64,000 nucleotides of DNA from Syngnathus acus (lineage: Eukaryota > Chordata > Actinopteri > Syngnathiformes > Syngnathidae). The position numbers and the translations under genes were made by a program. The DNA is taken from NCBI RefSeq assembly GCF_901709675.1, contig NC_051104.1:2957501-3021500 (forward strand), written 5' to 3'. Of this stretch, positions 1 to 10,710 are shown piece after piece. Under the pieces are notes generated by a model, which saw only the letters and a list, made by a program, of their open reading frames with translations, did no database searches and was not told the origin of the DNA. Position 1 is the stretch's first letter. The number at the start of each line of letters is the position of its first letter.

Positions 1-3000
1 ATCTTCTCAACTTGTTGGTCGCCATTCACCTGCTGGATAGATGCGAGATTCCTTCGAATAAAGCGGCCAGGCACATTATTTCACGTTATTACTTCACTGG
101 GCAAGTGATCCCCCGCTGGTTCCCTAGTCGATCCTGTAAACTTATTTAACCTTAATCCTCTTTGATGGCAAAGGAGGTTGCGGTTTCCCCCGGCCGCCCG
201 GCCTAATGATTGGAACTTCTTTAAATAACGCGAGTAGTCCCTGGCCCATTATTTCTCCCTCTGTTCTCTCCTTCTCTAATAACAAATGTGCGACCTTCCG
301 AGTGTACACAATTATCATTCCTTTCTTCCCATCCCACTGTGGCGCTTGCAGCTTTGTTTGATGAGCGATTCCTCTGTGGCCCATCTGGATTGCGCCGCTA
401 AAATAAAGCTCTATTTAAATGAGCTCCTGCGTATTCTCTGGCGTCTCGCACCCGCACGTGTTACCGTCGCACATCAAGGAGACGCCGTGTCGAGTTCAGA
501 CTTTGTCTTTGACACTGATAACTCTTCCTCTTTCTAATCTTCTCCCATGGATTCCAATCAAAGTGTTTTTCTCCACCACGTTCTTTATGTTTACCCTCAT
601 GCAGGTTTGTTTCAATGGCGTTGCCACCTATAATGTAAATCTGTCACAGCTGGAACTACACCATGGGAAGAGGAACCTGTTAAAGCCGGCTAACGTCTGA
701 ACCAATCAATTCATCAATAATTGGGTCTTTTTCAAGTCCCAATCGGAAATTCTGTAAGTTTGGTGTTGGTAATATCCCTGAACCTGCTTAGGGTCATAAT
801 TGCAGAATTGTTTAGCTTGCCGGGAACGTCGTCGATAGTGACGATTCATTATTTCTTGTTTTGCGCCCTCCCGCAGGCTGTGTTTTGACTAGACGAATAA
901 ACAAAAAAGTCCAAAGGAGACATCAAATGTGAATAAGTTTCAAAGTGAAAAAGTCTTTGACAGCGCTTCCAAAATAAAAGCGGATGGCGGCTTTAGCTCG
1001 TGACACAGATGGCTATTTCTTCAAATCCCCAGGCGGCTCCACACTATTCCTTTCCGTCAGGACATTTCTGCCTCCTTTCAACACTCGACACTATTTTGAG
1101 ACGGCGAGTTGTGTTTTGGGAACTTTTTGTCCACGGATCTTCGCTGGCGCCATATCTGCTTTTCGCAGACAAGGTCTCTACGGAGGACAGATCTTTTCTT
1201 CCCCCGTGAGCTTCCTCAAACTGCCGTCTAGTCTTGCAGCTTCCCTCCCCGAAGGCCGACAAGAACACATTTCACACATCCACGAAAGCCCCGGCGCAAA
1301 CTCGCTGGGCCTGCTCGGCGCTCCTGGACGCCTTCCTTTAACTTGATGTTTGTTTATCAATCCGAGGCAGGACCGTTTCAGTATACACGCATTCGGGCGC
1401 TGAACATCTGCCCATTTTATAACATCTTTGTGTCCTTATTGCACACTCAGGTTACCGTGAAAAGGACCCGCGGTGAGCTGCTGAATATTTGAGCGATTGC
1501 GTTTGGATGTTTGTGCAGTGGAAAAGCTAAACGAGCCAGAAAGGTTGTACCCACGCGGGCTGAATCGCCAAACTCCTGACGTGTGTCTTACCAACAGTTT
1601 TGGAGAATTCTGAGTTCCATCCAGCAGCAAATTTCCTCTTATGGACACTTGCCGGAGAAAATGGCTCAATTCCTGTTTGGCTTTAGATGAAGCAAGTTGA
1701 CCTTGATTAGTCACACAGTTGGGACATTTGTATTCAATGGGTAAGTTAGGTACTCACAGCAGATAAGTCGCTATGGTAGAGAAGTTGTCCTTATTGGATG
1801 CATGTAAGAACATCTCACTGTCTCATTAAAAATCTCGTGTTTCTTGCCAAAAGCTTTGGCCCTTTCAGAATTCCTTCCAGCGGAAAATACCCGCAGACCG
1901 ACACTCGTGTAAATAAGGCTAAAAAAAAAATCCTGTTTGCCATCTCTTTGGTGTCGGCGACCACCTGAGCGGAGCGCATTTAACGAAAGCAGAAACATGT
2001 CACGGGTCACTTGGCAGGGCTGCCGCATTTCAAAGCGACTCGGCAGGTAGTGAGATGACAAACAAAGTGAACGTCGCCTCCCGTGAGGCCAGCGCCTGCG
2101 TTTGGCTTCGCGCCACACAGCGAGGTGGACGGGTTAGTGACGAATGGTCAGGACTATGGCAAGAATCTGAAAAAGCCTCGGTTCAGACGGAGACCGATAC
2201 CAATGAGTGGAAGAACCTTAGTCGTGGCCAAAAGGAGAATTAACAGGTTCTGCTGACAATAAACAGTTGCCGGCAAACGAGTGCATGACCTTGTAGAAAT
2301 AGTCGGAATGACTTCAAAACAATTCCAACGCATAACACATCCTTTGTTTCTTTGAAAGGCGCTTTGTAAAACAAAGTTATCGCTATTTTTTTATTTTTAA
2401 CGATCGGAACTGTTTGCTGGAGGCACCCTTGAGGTAATTTGTTGTACTATGCTGCAAAGAAAAAAACAGTTTTGAAAATATATTTCATTTTCTATTCAGT
2501 TTTCTTTCTTTCAAAGCGCATCCTTCGGGGCATCGCTACGAGGGGATGAAGATGATCCCTTTGAACAAATGAAAAGACATCTTGTAATCCCAACATCTGC
2601 AAGACAAAAATCCTCTGGATCATTTTGCCGCAGGCGCTTTGTGCCGGAAAACAAATTATTTGGAGTCAACGTTGAATCCAATTTACGGCGTTAACGCCAC
2701 GTTTCCAGTTTGACATAAAACAAAAAAAATGTAAATTCGAATGCCTGACATTTAAAAAATTGCAGTGAATAACGTGATGATGGGCCAGGTGAGGTCATTT
2801 ATAAATGTAGAAAAGTTTCTTTCTTCATATTTATGCCACATATGGGTATTTAAATTCTTGTTCCATGTGACACCACTCATTTCCAAATCAATGGGTTCTT
2901 TGGTTTCTTAAAACTTTTTGATGCCTTGCCATGTAGCTCCTGACAAACAACCGACCGTCACATGGTGAAAGTTACCAGAAAATATTTTTTTTCCTTTCTC

Positions 3001-3386
3001 GGTTTCAACAGAAGCTTGTTTTGTGCTCAGAATGTGACGTTCGTCCGTGTCTGCCCGTCAAAGTGCGTCCGTGCTGGCAGATTACGACTGGGAGGCATTG
3101 TCGTGTGATTCCTAGCGTGACTGGGGTCACCCCGAGGCAGACAGGTGTCATGAGAACCAGCAGGTCCCATGTGGGTGGAGGGCTATGGCGGATGCCTCTA
3201 GGGCTGCTATGCTAGGGGGTGACATGAAGGAGGGAGTAGCCGGGCAGAATAACGATTATGCAAGGAAGCAGCAGGGGGTCAAGACTTGAGGAAATTTTAT
3301 GAAAACTCTTTCACTTGAAGGTCATTTTAATCATGTGTGTTGTGTGTTGAACTCTTCTAATTAAAGAGTGACCATTTCAGCCATTT
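1..3386. other. Gene-free, unique-looking stretch
   Basis: I see no exon with recognisable protein similarity and no RNA gene here. The open frames are short (up to 120 codons), overlap on both strands and lack any known motif. The stretch has mixed composition with AT-rich patches near 2370-2520 and 2700-2770, and a 12-bp palindrome, GGCGTTAACGCC, at 2688-2699. No transposon ends are visible. It could hold regulatory DNA, but nothing in the sequence alone proves it. Confidence 0.5.
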
Positions 3387-3418
3387 CTAACCCTAACGCT
3401 AATCCTAACCCTAACCCT
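3387..3418 (-). repeat. Short degenerate interstitial telomere-like repeat
   Basis: Five consecutive hexamers read CTAACC, CTAACG, CTAATC, CTAACC, CTAACC, followed by CT. Three are exact vertebrate telomere units and two differ by one base. The G-rich TTAGGG sense is on the minus strand. At about 32 bp this is far too short to be a functional chromosome end. Such tracts usually arise during break repair or are relics of old rearrangements. It could also be a member of the degenerate AACCCTAA-like repeats seen near 56.9 and 59.2 kb. Confidence 0.75.
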
Positions 3419-3420
3419 CA

Positions 3421-4021
3421 AAGCCACTTCGGTTTAGCAGCATAGAATTTGCCCTATCATGTGTAGACCGCCCAAAAGTCTAAATAACCCGTGCCCAAAA
3501 TGACACAGCAAGTTGGCTGTTTTGGTGTGTGGAGGCCATTTTGTCTAAACAGCACGTTTGGCAACTCCCGGATGAGCTGTTCCTCTCCAGCCGTGTGCAT
3601 ATTTAAATAATGGAGATTGTCCTGAAATGAGTGTACACCCACCCCCCATATCCTTTAACCCCACTGTGTCAAGAACCTCTCAACCTGCCCGGACACGGTG
3701 TGCCATGGTTTTTGATTAACAGCGGCAGTGAGGACTGTTTGGAAGGTCACGGGTTGGCAGACCGGCCGACGTTTGGCATCAAGAGTCCTCAAGCAGTGCT
3801 GCGCGGCCAGAGGCATTCGGAGAGGGAAAGCGGACGTGGGAGTGATTTCAGGGAAGCAGATTGGATTTCGAGTTGCGCTCGCATCCTCCAAAGATAAAAG
3901 TGCTTGGAGGGAATAGAGGCTGTTGCTGGTTCACCGAGCGCTGCTGGGCCTCTACTATTATTGGACCAAGTCATTTAAAGCTGTAGCAAGCAGTGCACTT
4001 TTTAGTGTTTGTTTCTGTCAG
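3421..4021. other. Gene-free stretch before the SINE
   Basis: Open frames on both strands around 3630-3975 overlap one another and look like chance frames in a GC-richer patch. No repeat ends, RNA gene or exon signal can be supported. Confidence 0.45.
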
Positions 4022-4105
4022 AGGCAGCACATTGAGCCCAGGGTTAGCAAGCCCACCTCACAGTCAGGAGGTTCTGGTTCAAATCTCAGTTCAGGCTTTA
4101 TTGTT
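4022..4105 (+). mobile_element. tRNA-derived SINE fragment
   Basis: The segment reads like the head of a fish SINE: a TTAGCAAGCCC stretch, then CTCACAGTCAGGAGGTTC, then a tRNA-type B box, GGTTCAAATCT, at 4076-4086. This order (A-box-like part, then B box about 35-40 bases later) is the internal RNA polymerase III promoter of tRNA-derived SINEs. The family is known to use LINE machinery for copying. The body after 4105 is not recognisable and runs into a G-rich simple repeat, so this is a truncated old copy. It is not a working tRNA gene, because no acceptor stem can be formed. Confidence 0.65.
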
Positions 4106-4139
4106 TCTTGTTTGCAGGGGGGTGGCTTGGCTATGTGGG

Positions 4140-4362
4140 TGGATCAGTCGCTCGGCAGATGACTGATAGGGAAGGTTGGTGGATTGGTGAGTGGGGTCGG
4201 GTAGGTAGTTGGATTGGGTAGGTAGGTAGGTAGGTAGGTGGGTGGGTGAGTGGGTAGAATAAGTAAGGAGTGGAGGTGGTAGAGGAAGTATGGGGATACA
4301 ATAGGTCAGAAGGTGGGTAAGGTAAATTAGGCTGATTGGGTAGATTGATCGATTGGGTGGGA
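4140..4362 (+). repeat. G-rich degenerate tetranucleotide tract (GGTA/GGTG)
   Basis: The plus strand is almost free of C for about 200 bases. Its core of five or more GGTA units at 4217-4238 is flanked by decayed GGTG, GGAT and GATT variants. It starts close to the end of the SINE fragment, a common place for a microsatellite to be born from a SINE tail. The many GG pairs could support weak two-layer G-quadruplexes, but there are no runs of GGG spaced well enough for a strong one. Confidence 0.85.
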
Positions 4363-4364
4363 TC

Positions 4365-4693
4365 CAAGGGTGTCAAACTCATTCTTATTGTGGACCACTT
4401 GTTATGACAGTGACACCAAATAAATGTTTAATCCTTTCATATTTATGCACAACAAATGGGTGGATTACTAGTTTTGAAATCAGAAATAATATTTTCTTCA
4501 ATTATTGTTCAAATTACTGTAAAAAAATGATAAAAAAAAATCCCAACATTATTATTTATTGCACATGGAAATTAAAAATGTTGGTATGGATTTTAGCAGG
4601 GATCATGCAAGTTGACATGACTTGCTTTCGTGGGCCCTATAAAATGACATGGCCTGCCGAATCAGGCCCCGGGCCTTATGTTTGATACCTATC
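4365..4693 (-). mobile_element. Non-autonomous hAT element, old copy
   Basis: The left end is CAAGGGTGTCAAACTC and the right end is a decayed mirror (GTTTGATACC). Just inside the right end are the GGCCCCGGGCC and TATAAAATGACATGGCC stretches shared with the better copies at 22.0, 22.3, 50.8 and 60.9 kb. The inner part (GACACCAAATAAATGTTTAA, ACTAGTTTTGAAATCAG) also matches those copies. There is no transposase reading frame. Target duplication is no longer visible, which together with the damaged ends suggests an old insertion. The orientation matches the 50.8-kb copy. Confidence 0.8.
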
Positions 4694-7280
4694 AGTAAGA
4701 TAGTTTATTATCCTGCAGGAGATTGAGATTTTTCCTGATTGTGAACTTCGGGCATGTTTTTTGTTTATGAGTCACTGCAAGGCTTGGAGGTCAGACCTCA
4801 TAAGCACGTCCCAAGAACTACAAGTCGAACCCTCGCGACGTCATCGTTGCTGCAACCGTGGCCATTCCCTTTGTGTCCCACAAAAATGGAGGTGTGGTCC
4901 AAGCGGTGATTTCTTTTCCCCCCAGTTGCGACAGCTTGTTGTGTTCTCCCCGCAAGGCATGAACTCTAGGGGGAATCATTTATTTAGCAGCCGACATCCA
5001 CTCTCACGCTGGCCAGCCTCTGCAGCATGAAGTCAGTTTGCAAACTTTCCCTCCAAAAGTTTTGCCAAAAGTGACGAATAGGGCTCAAACTCAACTTTGC
5101 TCCGTCCGCTCGTTTGGCTGCTACAATCGCAACGAATAGACGACACCAGATTGGATCTTTTGCTTCAGCCCCAGTGTATAAATTGTTGAAGGTGAATGCG
5201 TGCTGTATATTTCATAGTCCATCACAATAGGGCCTCTTTTTGCTCGTTATTTATTAAGAGTTGGCCAGAGCGCTGCCTCTGGCACTTGCAGCCCAAGCTG
5301 GCGTAGACAGCGCTCTGCCCTCAGGCAAGTGTGAACTAACACAAATAAGCACTCAGTCAAGGAGATGACGGCAACACGACAGAGTCCTTTACACCTTCAC
5401 ACACGGCTTCTCGCTTTTGTACTCCAAGAAAGCGTAGCTCCATGTATTGGGCCGTCATGTGTGTGCCGCAATGCAATGGCAGAGGTGCACAAAACCTGCA
5501 GTTTGCGTCCAATTCTGGAAATCCAAGGAATTGTTTTGATTCCTGAAAGGCCCAATATTGCGCAAACCGATTCCAGGAGAGGGACGGCACATGTAAAGCA
5601 GGAAATTCAAGTGCCAAGTCTTTTCATGCCTGCTTGCCAATGATGTGGCTGATTTCAAATCTGTTTTCTGGTACGCTTCATTGTAGGTTAGAAAAGGTTG
5701 CTTTGGCTTGCATAGCAAAGGCACCATCTAAAGCCTGCTCCTGCCAAGCTTGTTTCCAGGGCTACTTTTTTCCCTGGCTTTTATTAATTTTAAAGGTCAC
5801 GATTTGTGTTAGCTCCCATCTGCGCCAGCGCCTTATTCATGTCCCCCGCAGGCTGCAGATGATGCTTTACACAGACAAACTGTGCTATTAAATATTGTAA
5901 AAGCAGCTAGGAACACACATACGGAGCGACGTGTGACACGACGTGCGATGTTTATTATTGGTGTTGGTCTTTCACGCATTCCTGAGACCTGTTGCCGACT
6001 CGCAGCCCGAGGGAAGCTTTGGCGCGGAAACATTTTCTGTGATTTTACACTTCACTTGGTTGTGCAGCCAACAACCAGATCAAATAAAAATAACACATCT
6101 GTCTGAGGTGTGGGAGTGTGTTTCGCACCTCACGCTTCTGCCTCAAAGGACAACATGCCCACGAGGGGACGCCTCAATAATTATGATATAAATCGCCCCG
6201 GTTGCCAAGGTGGCACAGTGGAAACGTTTGGAAACACGAAAGAGCAAGCGAGCGTCGCCTGTTGGTGTTGTCGAGGCCGGATGCTTCGCTAAGCCGTGTG
6301 GGACAAGCTGGAAATGAAGATGAATGGGGGACAAATGGACATCTGCGCAAGAGGCCTTCAAGGGGGAGCAGGTGGTCCATAACCCTCACCAAGCACAAAC
6401 GGACGATTTCTTTACGTTACTCCCGAACTGCTGTTGTAGAAAAATGACGACTGTTCATGGCAATAAACAACTTGTGCGCATAGCCGTGAAGTCTGGGCAC
6501 TAATGTTTCTCTCACAGGCATTAAATATTTCTGGAGAGCACATGACGGCGGCCTCCCACTAGCCTCGGCCAAATAAAGCTCTCACAGTAACTCCTGAGGC
6601 AATTTCCTTTCACAGTCACTATTTTGTGCTGAACACGCCGACAGTGACACATGGGCTAACACGGTGTCAGCAGCGTTCTGGAGGAACGGGGGGTACAGCT
6701 GGCCCAGCCCGGCACCGGCGCCCACTCCCTCGGAACGGCTCTAATCGAGACTTAAATGAAGGTAGATGGTGTTTGGAACGCGGCTAATGATTGGCCCACT
6801 CGCCAATAAACCAACGCAATTAAATGCTTGATACTTGATAATGCAAGCTGCAAGTAAGAATTCAACATCCACTTATTTCAAATATGCGGCACGGAGTCGT
6901 CACTGCGGACTCCAATTATACAGCAAGACGCCAAAAGTTGCTTTCGATGGATCTGAACGCTTGTTATCAGGATCAATCCGAACCGGTTGTGATTATTTTC
7001 TGCTTTGAATCAGTCCTTGAATCAGACTTTGGACTGGTTGCCAGCCATTTGCAAGTCCTCATTGCAATGCTGTTGTATAGTTTGACTATTCAGATGTTCA
7101 AGAGAACATAACAAGCAATGTCTGTCAGTGATCTGGTCTTTGGTTATCACAAAGGACTCGATCTGTTGATGCTCTCCCCAAAGAAACATTGTTGGCTCGC
7201 TAGATGTGAAGAATGTGACGGCGGCGGACCAAGACGGCAGGCTTGTTTTGTTGTTATTCTCTCTGATACTCACAATGTCA
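4694..7280. other. Gene-free stretch
   Basis: No supported gene. Open frames reach about 90 codons and overlap on both strands. The only repeat I can suggest is a short L2-like scrap at 7026-7055. The block around 6530-6850 is smooth and repeat-free and could be regulatory, but this is only an impression. Confidence 0.45.
7026..7055 (+). mobile_element. Possible L2-type LINE scrap
   Basis: TGGACTGGTTGCCAGCCATT resembles the near-3' consensus of fish L2-like LINEs (a tract of the form TGGACTGGTCGCCAGCCAAT). Only about 30 bases can be matched, so chance resemblance cannot be excluded. Confidence 0.3.
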
Positions 7281-7297
7281 CCCCCCCCCCCCCCCCC
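7281..7297 (+). repeat. Poly-C run of 17
   Basis: An uninterrupted run of 17 C, preceded by CAATGTCA and followed by TTGTTCCC. Runs of this kind are prone to length change and to sequencing error, so exact length should be treated with caution. Confidence 0.95.
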
Positions 7298-7776
7298 TTG
7301 TTCCCTACAAGCTGGATTGATGGTTTCAGCCTGTGGGAATATGGTGGAGATAAGAGTGATTATACACTCAAGAGAGCGACCACTCAGCTGCACCTGCAAC
7401 GCTGGCTGGAAGCCCACCAGCACAAAAGACACTGTGCCTGCGTAGGTGCAAGCCAGAAGCCTCGAAATTGATGTGAGGGGGGGGAATCTGTTTTTATTCA
7501 ACATTGATTTGGAAATGCTGAGGCGTGCGCAATTGGACATGAGCGCCGCAAATAATTCCTCGTCAGAAGAAACGAGAGCGGTATCAGAAGGCAGCCGTGC
7601 CGGATCGCTAAGGAATGCAGGTTGTCTCTTTGAAGGCTCTTATCTAGAGCAACAGTTTTACAATTCTCAATTCGAGAAATACAGTGGACCGATCACACAA
7701 AATGGAGGAGACCATAGGGATTCTTTGAAAAGCTCTTGTGTGCATAACTGTGCCCCCCCTCCCCATGTTACCCATA

Positions 7777-7920
7777 TTTATAACATAACATAACATTACA
7801 TAACATAACATATTTATAACATAACAAAACATAACATAACATAACATATTTATAACATAACAAATTTATAACATAACATAACATAACATAACATAACATT
7901 TATAACATAACATAACATAT
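7777..7920 (+). repeat. AACAT pentanucleotide array with TTTATAAC interruptions
   Basis: About 144 bp of ATAAC/ATAACATAAC units, broken at several places by the same phrase, ATATTTATAACATAAC. The regular reappearance of the interruption suggests expansion of a longer compound unit as well as of the pentamer. The minus strand reads as runs of ATGTT and gives a trivial open frame that is not a gene. Confidence 0.95.
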
Positions 7921-8891
7921 TCAAAGCATCCGCCTTTTGTGTTTCTTTCATCAAGACGTGCTACTCACAAGGCTCATGTGGTCAACTTGGTCACTGCCTG
8001 AGGACATCTCATCTTCACACTCCTATTTAAATGAACACCAGCCAGAGAGTCTTCAGTGAAGTTGTTAAAGGTCAGTGGCATATAACACTCCACCGGTTCA
8101 ACGACAACGTGGTGCAAAGTGATGTCAATTAAGAAAGCGTGGCCGGTACGTGAAGGTCCACTGAAAATTGTGGAAACTTCTGGATCTTGCTGCAAGCGGT
8201 TGCTTCTCCTTTCAAAAGAAAAAATGATTCCCTTCTATTTGGATTTGCCTCAAGCATTGCTAGACGTGCTCCATTTCCAAACGATAACTCTGTTAAACAT
8301 CTGACAGATGTAGAGGAGTACTTTGAAGGAGGAACTACTGAGATGCCATTCGAATTTGGTAGCATTATTTGCTTATATATTATTTTGACTTCACGGAGAT
8401 GTTGCTAAACACACGCGAAGCAAATGAAACTTGTTTTAGCAAATGGGAAGAGATCCACACAATCGACTGACACCGTCAAAATGACACAAATGCCGAGCGA
8501 AGACAGAATATTATCGGTGTCGGTTTGCGCCTCTACGCCGGCGCCTGAGTGATAGAACGGAAGCGGCAAGCCTGCACCCGGTGCGCAAACCTGGACGTGA
8601 TTAATGTGGCGTGTGCGTGTTGCATCTCCTCGACGATGTCAGGCGAAGGCGATGCTTTGCGTGAACTTCCACGGTGCCGGTCGGCCTGATACCAATTAAT
8701 GGCACGTCAACAAACATTTGCTTGTACATTACTCATGTCAGAGCGCTCACAAATAATGAGACAGGTACAGCGAGGAATCGCCTTGAGAACTATCCGTTGA
8801 GTTTATGTTGCTATGACAACATAACTGCCAAAAGGTTCGAAAGATGACTAGTTTTTATTTATTTTGAGAAGCATTGGTCCATATATGATGT

Positions 8892-8911
8892 ACTAGCTTG
8901 CGCAAGCTAGT
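8892..8911. repeat. Perfect 20-bp palindrome
   Basis: ACTAGCTTGCGCAAGCTAGT reads the same on both strands with no spacer. It is not part of any transposon end I can recognise. It could be a dimeric protein binding site or a chance event. Confidence 0.9.
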
Positions 8912-9305
8912 CCAGGCCGTGAATCTCCAGACAGTGCGGCTAGCTTACATGGCTACGACAACAGACAAGGTGGGAGAGATGAAGAGCGTGTTTGTGGAAG
9001 ATTAAAACCCTTCCGGGCACAAAGATGATGGATGGAAGGGAAGCGCGTCATCCATCAGCAACGCTTTGCATCACCTCAAACAGGCCAAGCGTGCCGAGGC
9101 CGCTCGCTGGCTCGCTCCCCAAACGGGCCCAGATGCTAAACTTGACCTCCGCCTCCAATCGTGGCCATGATGGATCTGGCGGAGGCGACGAGTGAGACGC
9201 AAATTGCCAGGATGTCTCCGCTTGGTCTTTCTCCCCGCGGCCTAGCACGCCGTCCGTGCTCAGCGCCGTTACCAAACGTCGAGACTCTTTCATCCCACTC
9301 TGGCG

Positions 9306-9322
9306 TTTTTTTTTTTTTTTTT
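9306..9322 (+). repeat. Poly-T run of 17
   Basis: An uninterrupted run of T. No retroposon body is recognisable upstream on the minus strand, so it is annotated only as a homopolymer. Confidence 0.9.
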
Positions 9323-10325
9323 CCATCTGTAGTGCCGCCAGTTTAAGACGCTTTCAAAGACCATCCTCGGCTGGAGTGACTCAAAGCGGCCCGCTCGCTC
9401 GCTCCCAAAGAGCCTCCTTATATTTCTTCTTTTACATTAGAAACCCGGCACTTGTGAAAATTTCCTCTGAGGAAGCTTCTTAGTGTTTCCTCATTCATAA
9501 TGAGCCTTGTGACTCCTCTAAAGCTACTTTTCATGCACTTTTCCAACCCAATCTCTCATATCTCCATTTTCTTTGTGAGCTCACAGTTACCATATCTTGC
9601 TTTCGGCTCTGACATTTTTGAATATGCTTCCAAGGGTCACAAAAGGGTGGACAAGTTCCAATTTGACAAATGGGAACCTTCCAAGGGGAATTGTGGAAAT
9701 GAATAGAATATTCTGTGAATTGAAGGTAATTTAATGGTAACTAGAAAGGACATCATAATAGCTTAATCTCAACCTCGGTTATATTTTTTAGATTGTGCAG
9801 CCGGTGTGTCTTCAGACTAAATCAGGCAGGAGTGGTTTTGTTCTTTCTATTCAAGTTGGAATAAATGTATCCTTTGGATTCATCGAAATAAAACTCGTTT
9901 ATTCTTTGTATGTGTTGCTTTCTCTTCCTTTGTTTATCATTAAGGGCAACATTGCATAAACGAACGTGCCATCAGAGAGCAAAACTCAAGGAGCTTAATA
10001 ATCCTCTCATTTGTCGAGGAAAAAATGAGAATTTTCCGATCTCGACTGCGGGAGGTCACAGATCTCCGCAGGAGTAGCTTTTGTATGTCGAGAGCATCTT
10101 TTTCGTTGCGGCAAATTAAAAAGGTCAAGGGGGAAAACACATGTTTGAGAGCAAAGGTTTGTCTCCCGCCTGCGCTGTTCACTTGTTAGGCGAGCCGACT
10201 CTACGGCAGAAGTGGAAATGTGAGTGCATCGCAATGAAAAGCGTGCACGTCTGATACAGCGATACTTGTGTGTTTGACAATCCAGGCTATAAATACAGTA
10301 AGGGACACGCTTTACGAGACATTTG

Positions 10326-10710
10326 CTTTTATGTGAGAAAAAATAAAATAAATAAACAGATAAATATATTAATAATAAATGACTGAATAAATAATTCAAT
10401 AAATCAATCAATAATAATTAATAAATATAATACACAAATAAGTAAATACATAAATAAATACATAAGAAACCCAGTGGAAGTCTATTGTAAGATTAAACTA
10501 AAAATTTTAAACTAATAATAAATAAAGAAACCCAGTGGAAGTCTATTGTAAGATTAAACAACATTTTTTAAACTAATAATAAATGATAAATAATAAATCA
10601 ATCAATCAATAATAATTAAATATAATATACAAATAAGTAAATACATAAATAAATAAATAAATAAATAAGAAACCCAGTCGAAGTCTATTGTAAGATTAAA
10701 CTAAATTTTT
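10326..10710 (+). repeat. AT-rich segment with three copies of a 37-bp block
   Basis: The segment is dominated by AATA, AAAT and AATC tetranucleotides. Embedded in it are three near-identical copies of a block that begins AAGAAACCCAGT and ends TGTAAGATTAAAC, at 10464-10500, 10525-10560 and 10667-10703. The copies differ by only one or two bases. The sequence before copies 1 and 3 (ACAAATAAGTAAATACATAA) is also repeated. Local segmental duplication followed by microsatellite growth explains the pattern. Confidence 0.9.

Larger units (their letters stand above)
7921..10325. other. Gene-free stretch with a 20-bp palindrome
   Basis: No gene can be supported. The stretch holds a perfect 20-bp palindrome at 8892-8911, a T17 run at 9306-9322, and compositionally mixed, repeat-free DNA at 8400-8830 and 9000-9300. 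Open frames there are short and overlap on both strands. Confidence 0.45.

Noticed and set aside
4076-4086. GGTTCAAATCT as part of a functional tRNA gene
   Set aside because: No acceptor stem or anticodon arm can be built around it, so it fits a SINE head only.
7022-7540. 172-codon minus-strand frame as a gene
   Set aside because: It runs through the poly-C tract, giving a poly-glycine stretch, and through an L2-like scrap. No domain.
7777-7920. AACAT array as a CRISPR-like or regulatory array
   Set aside because: Units are contiguous pentanucleotides without unique spacers, which is a simple microsatellite.
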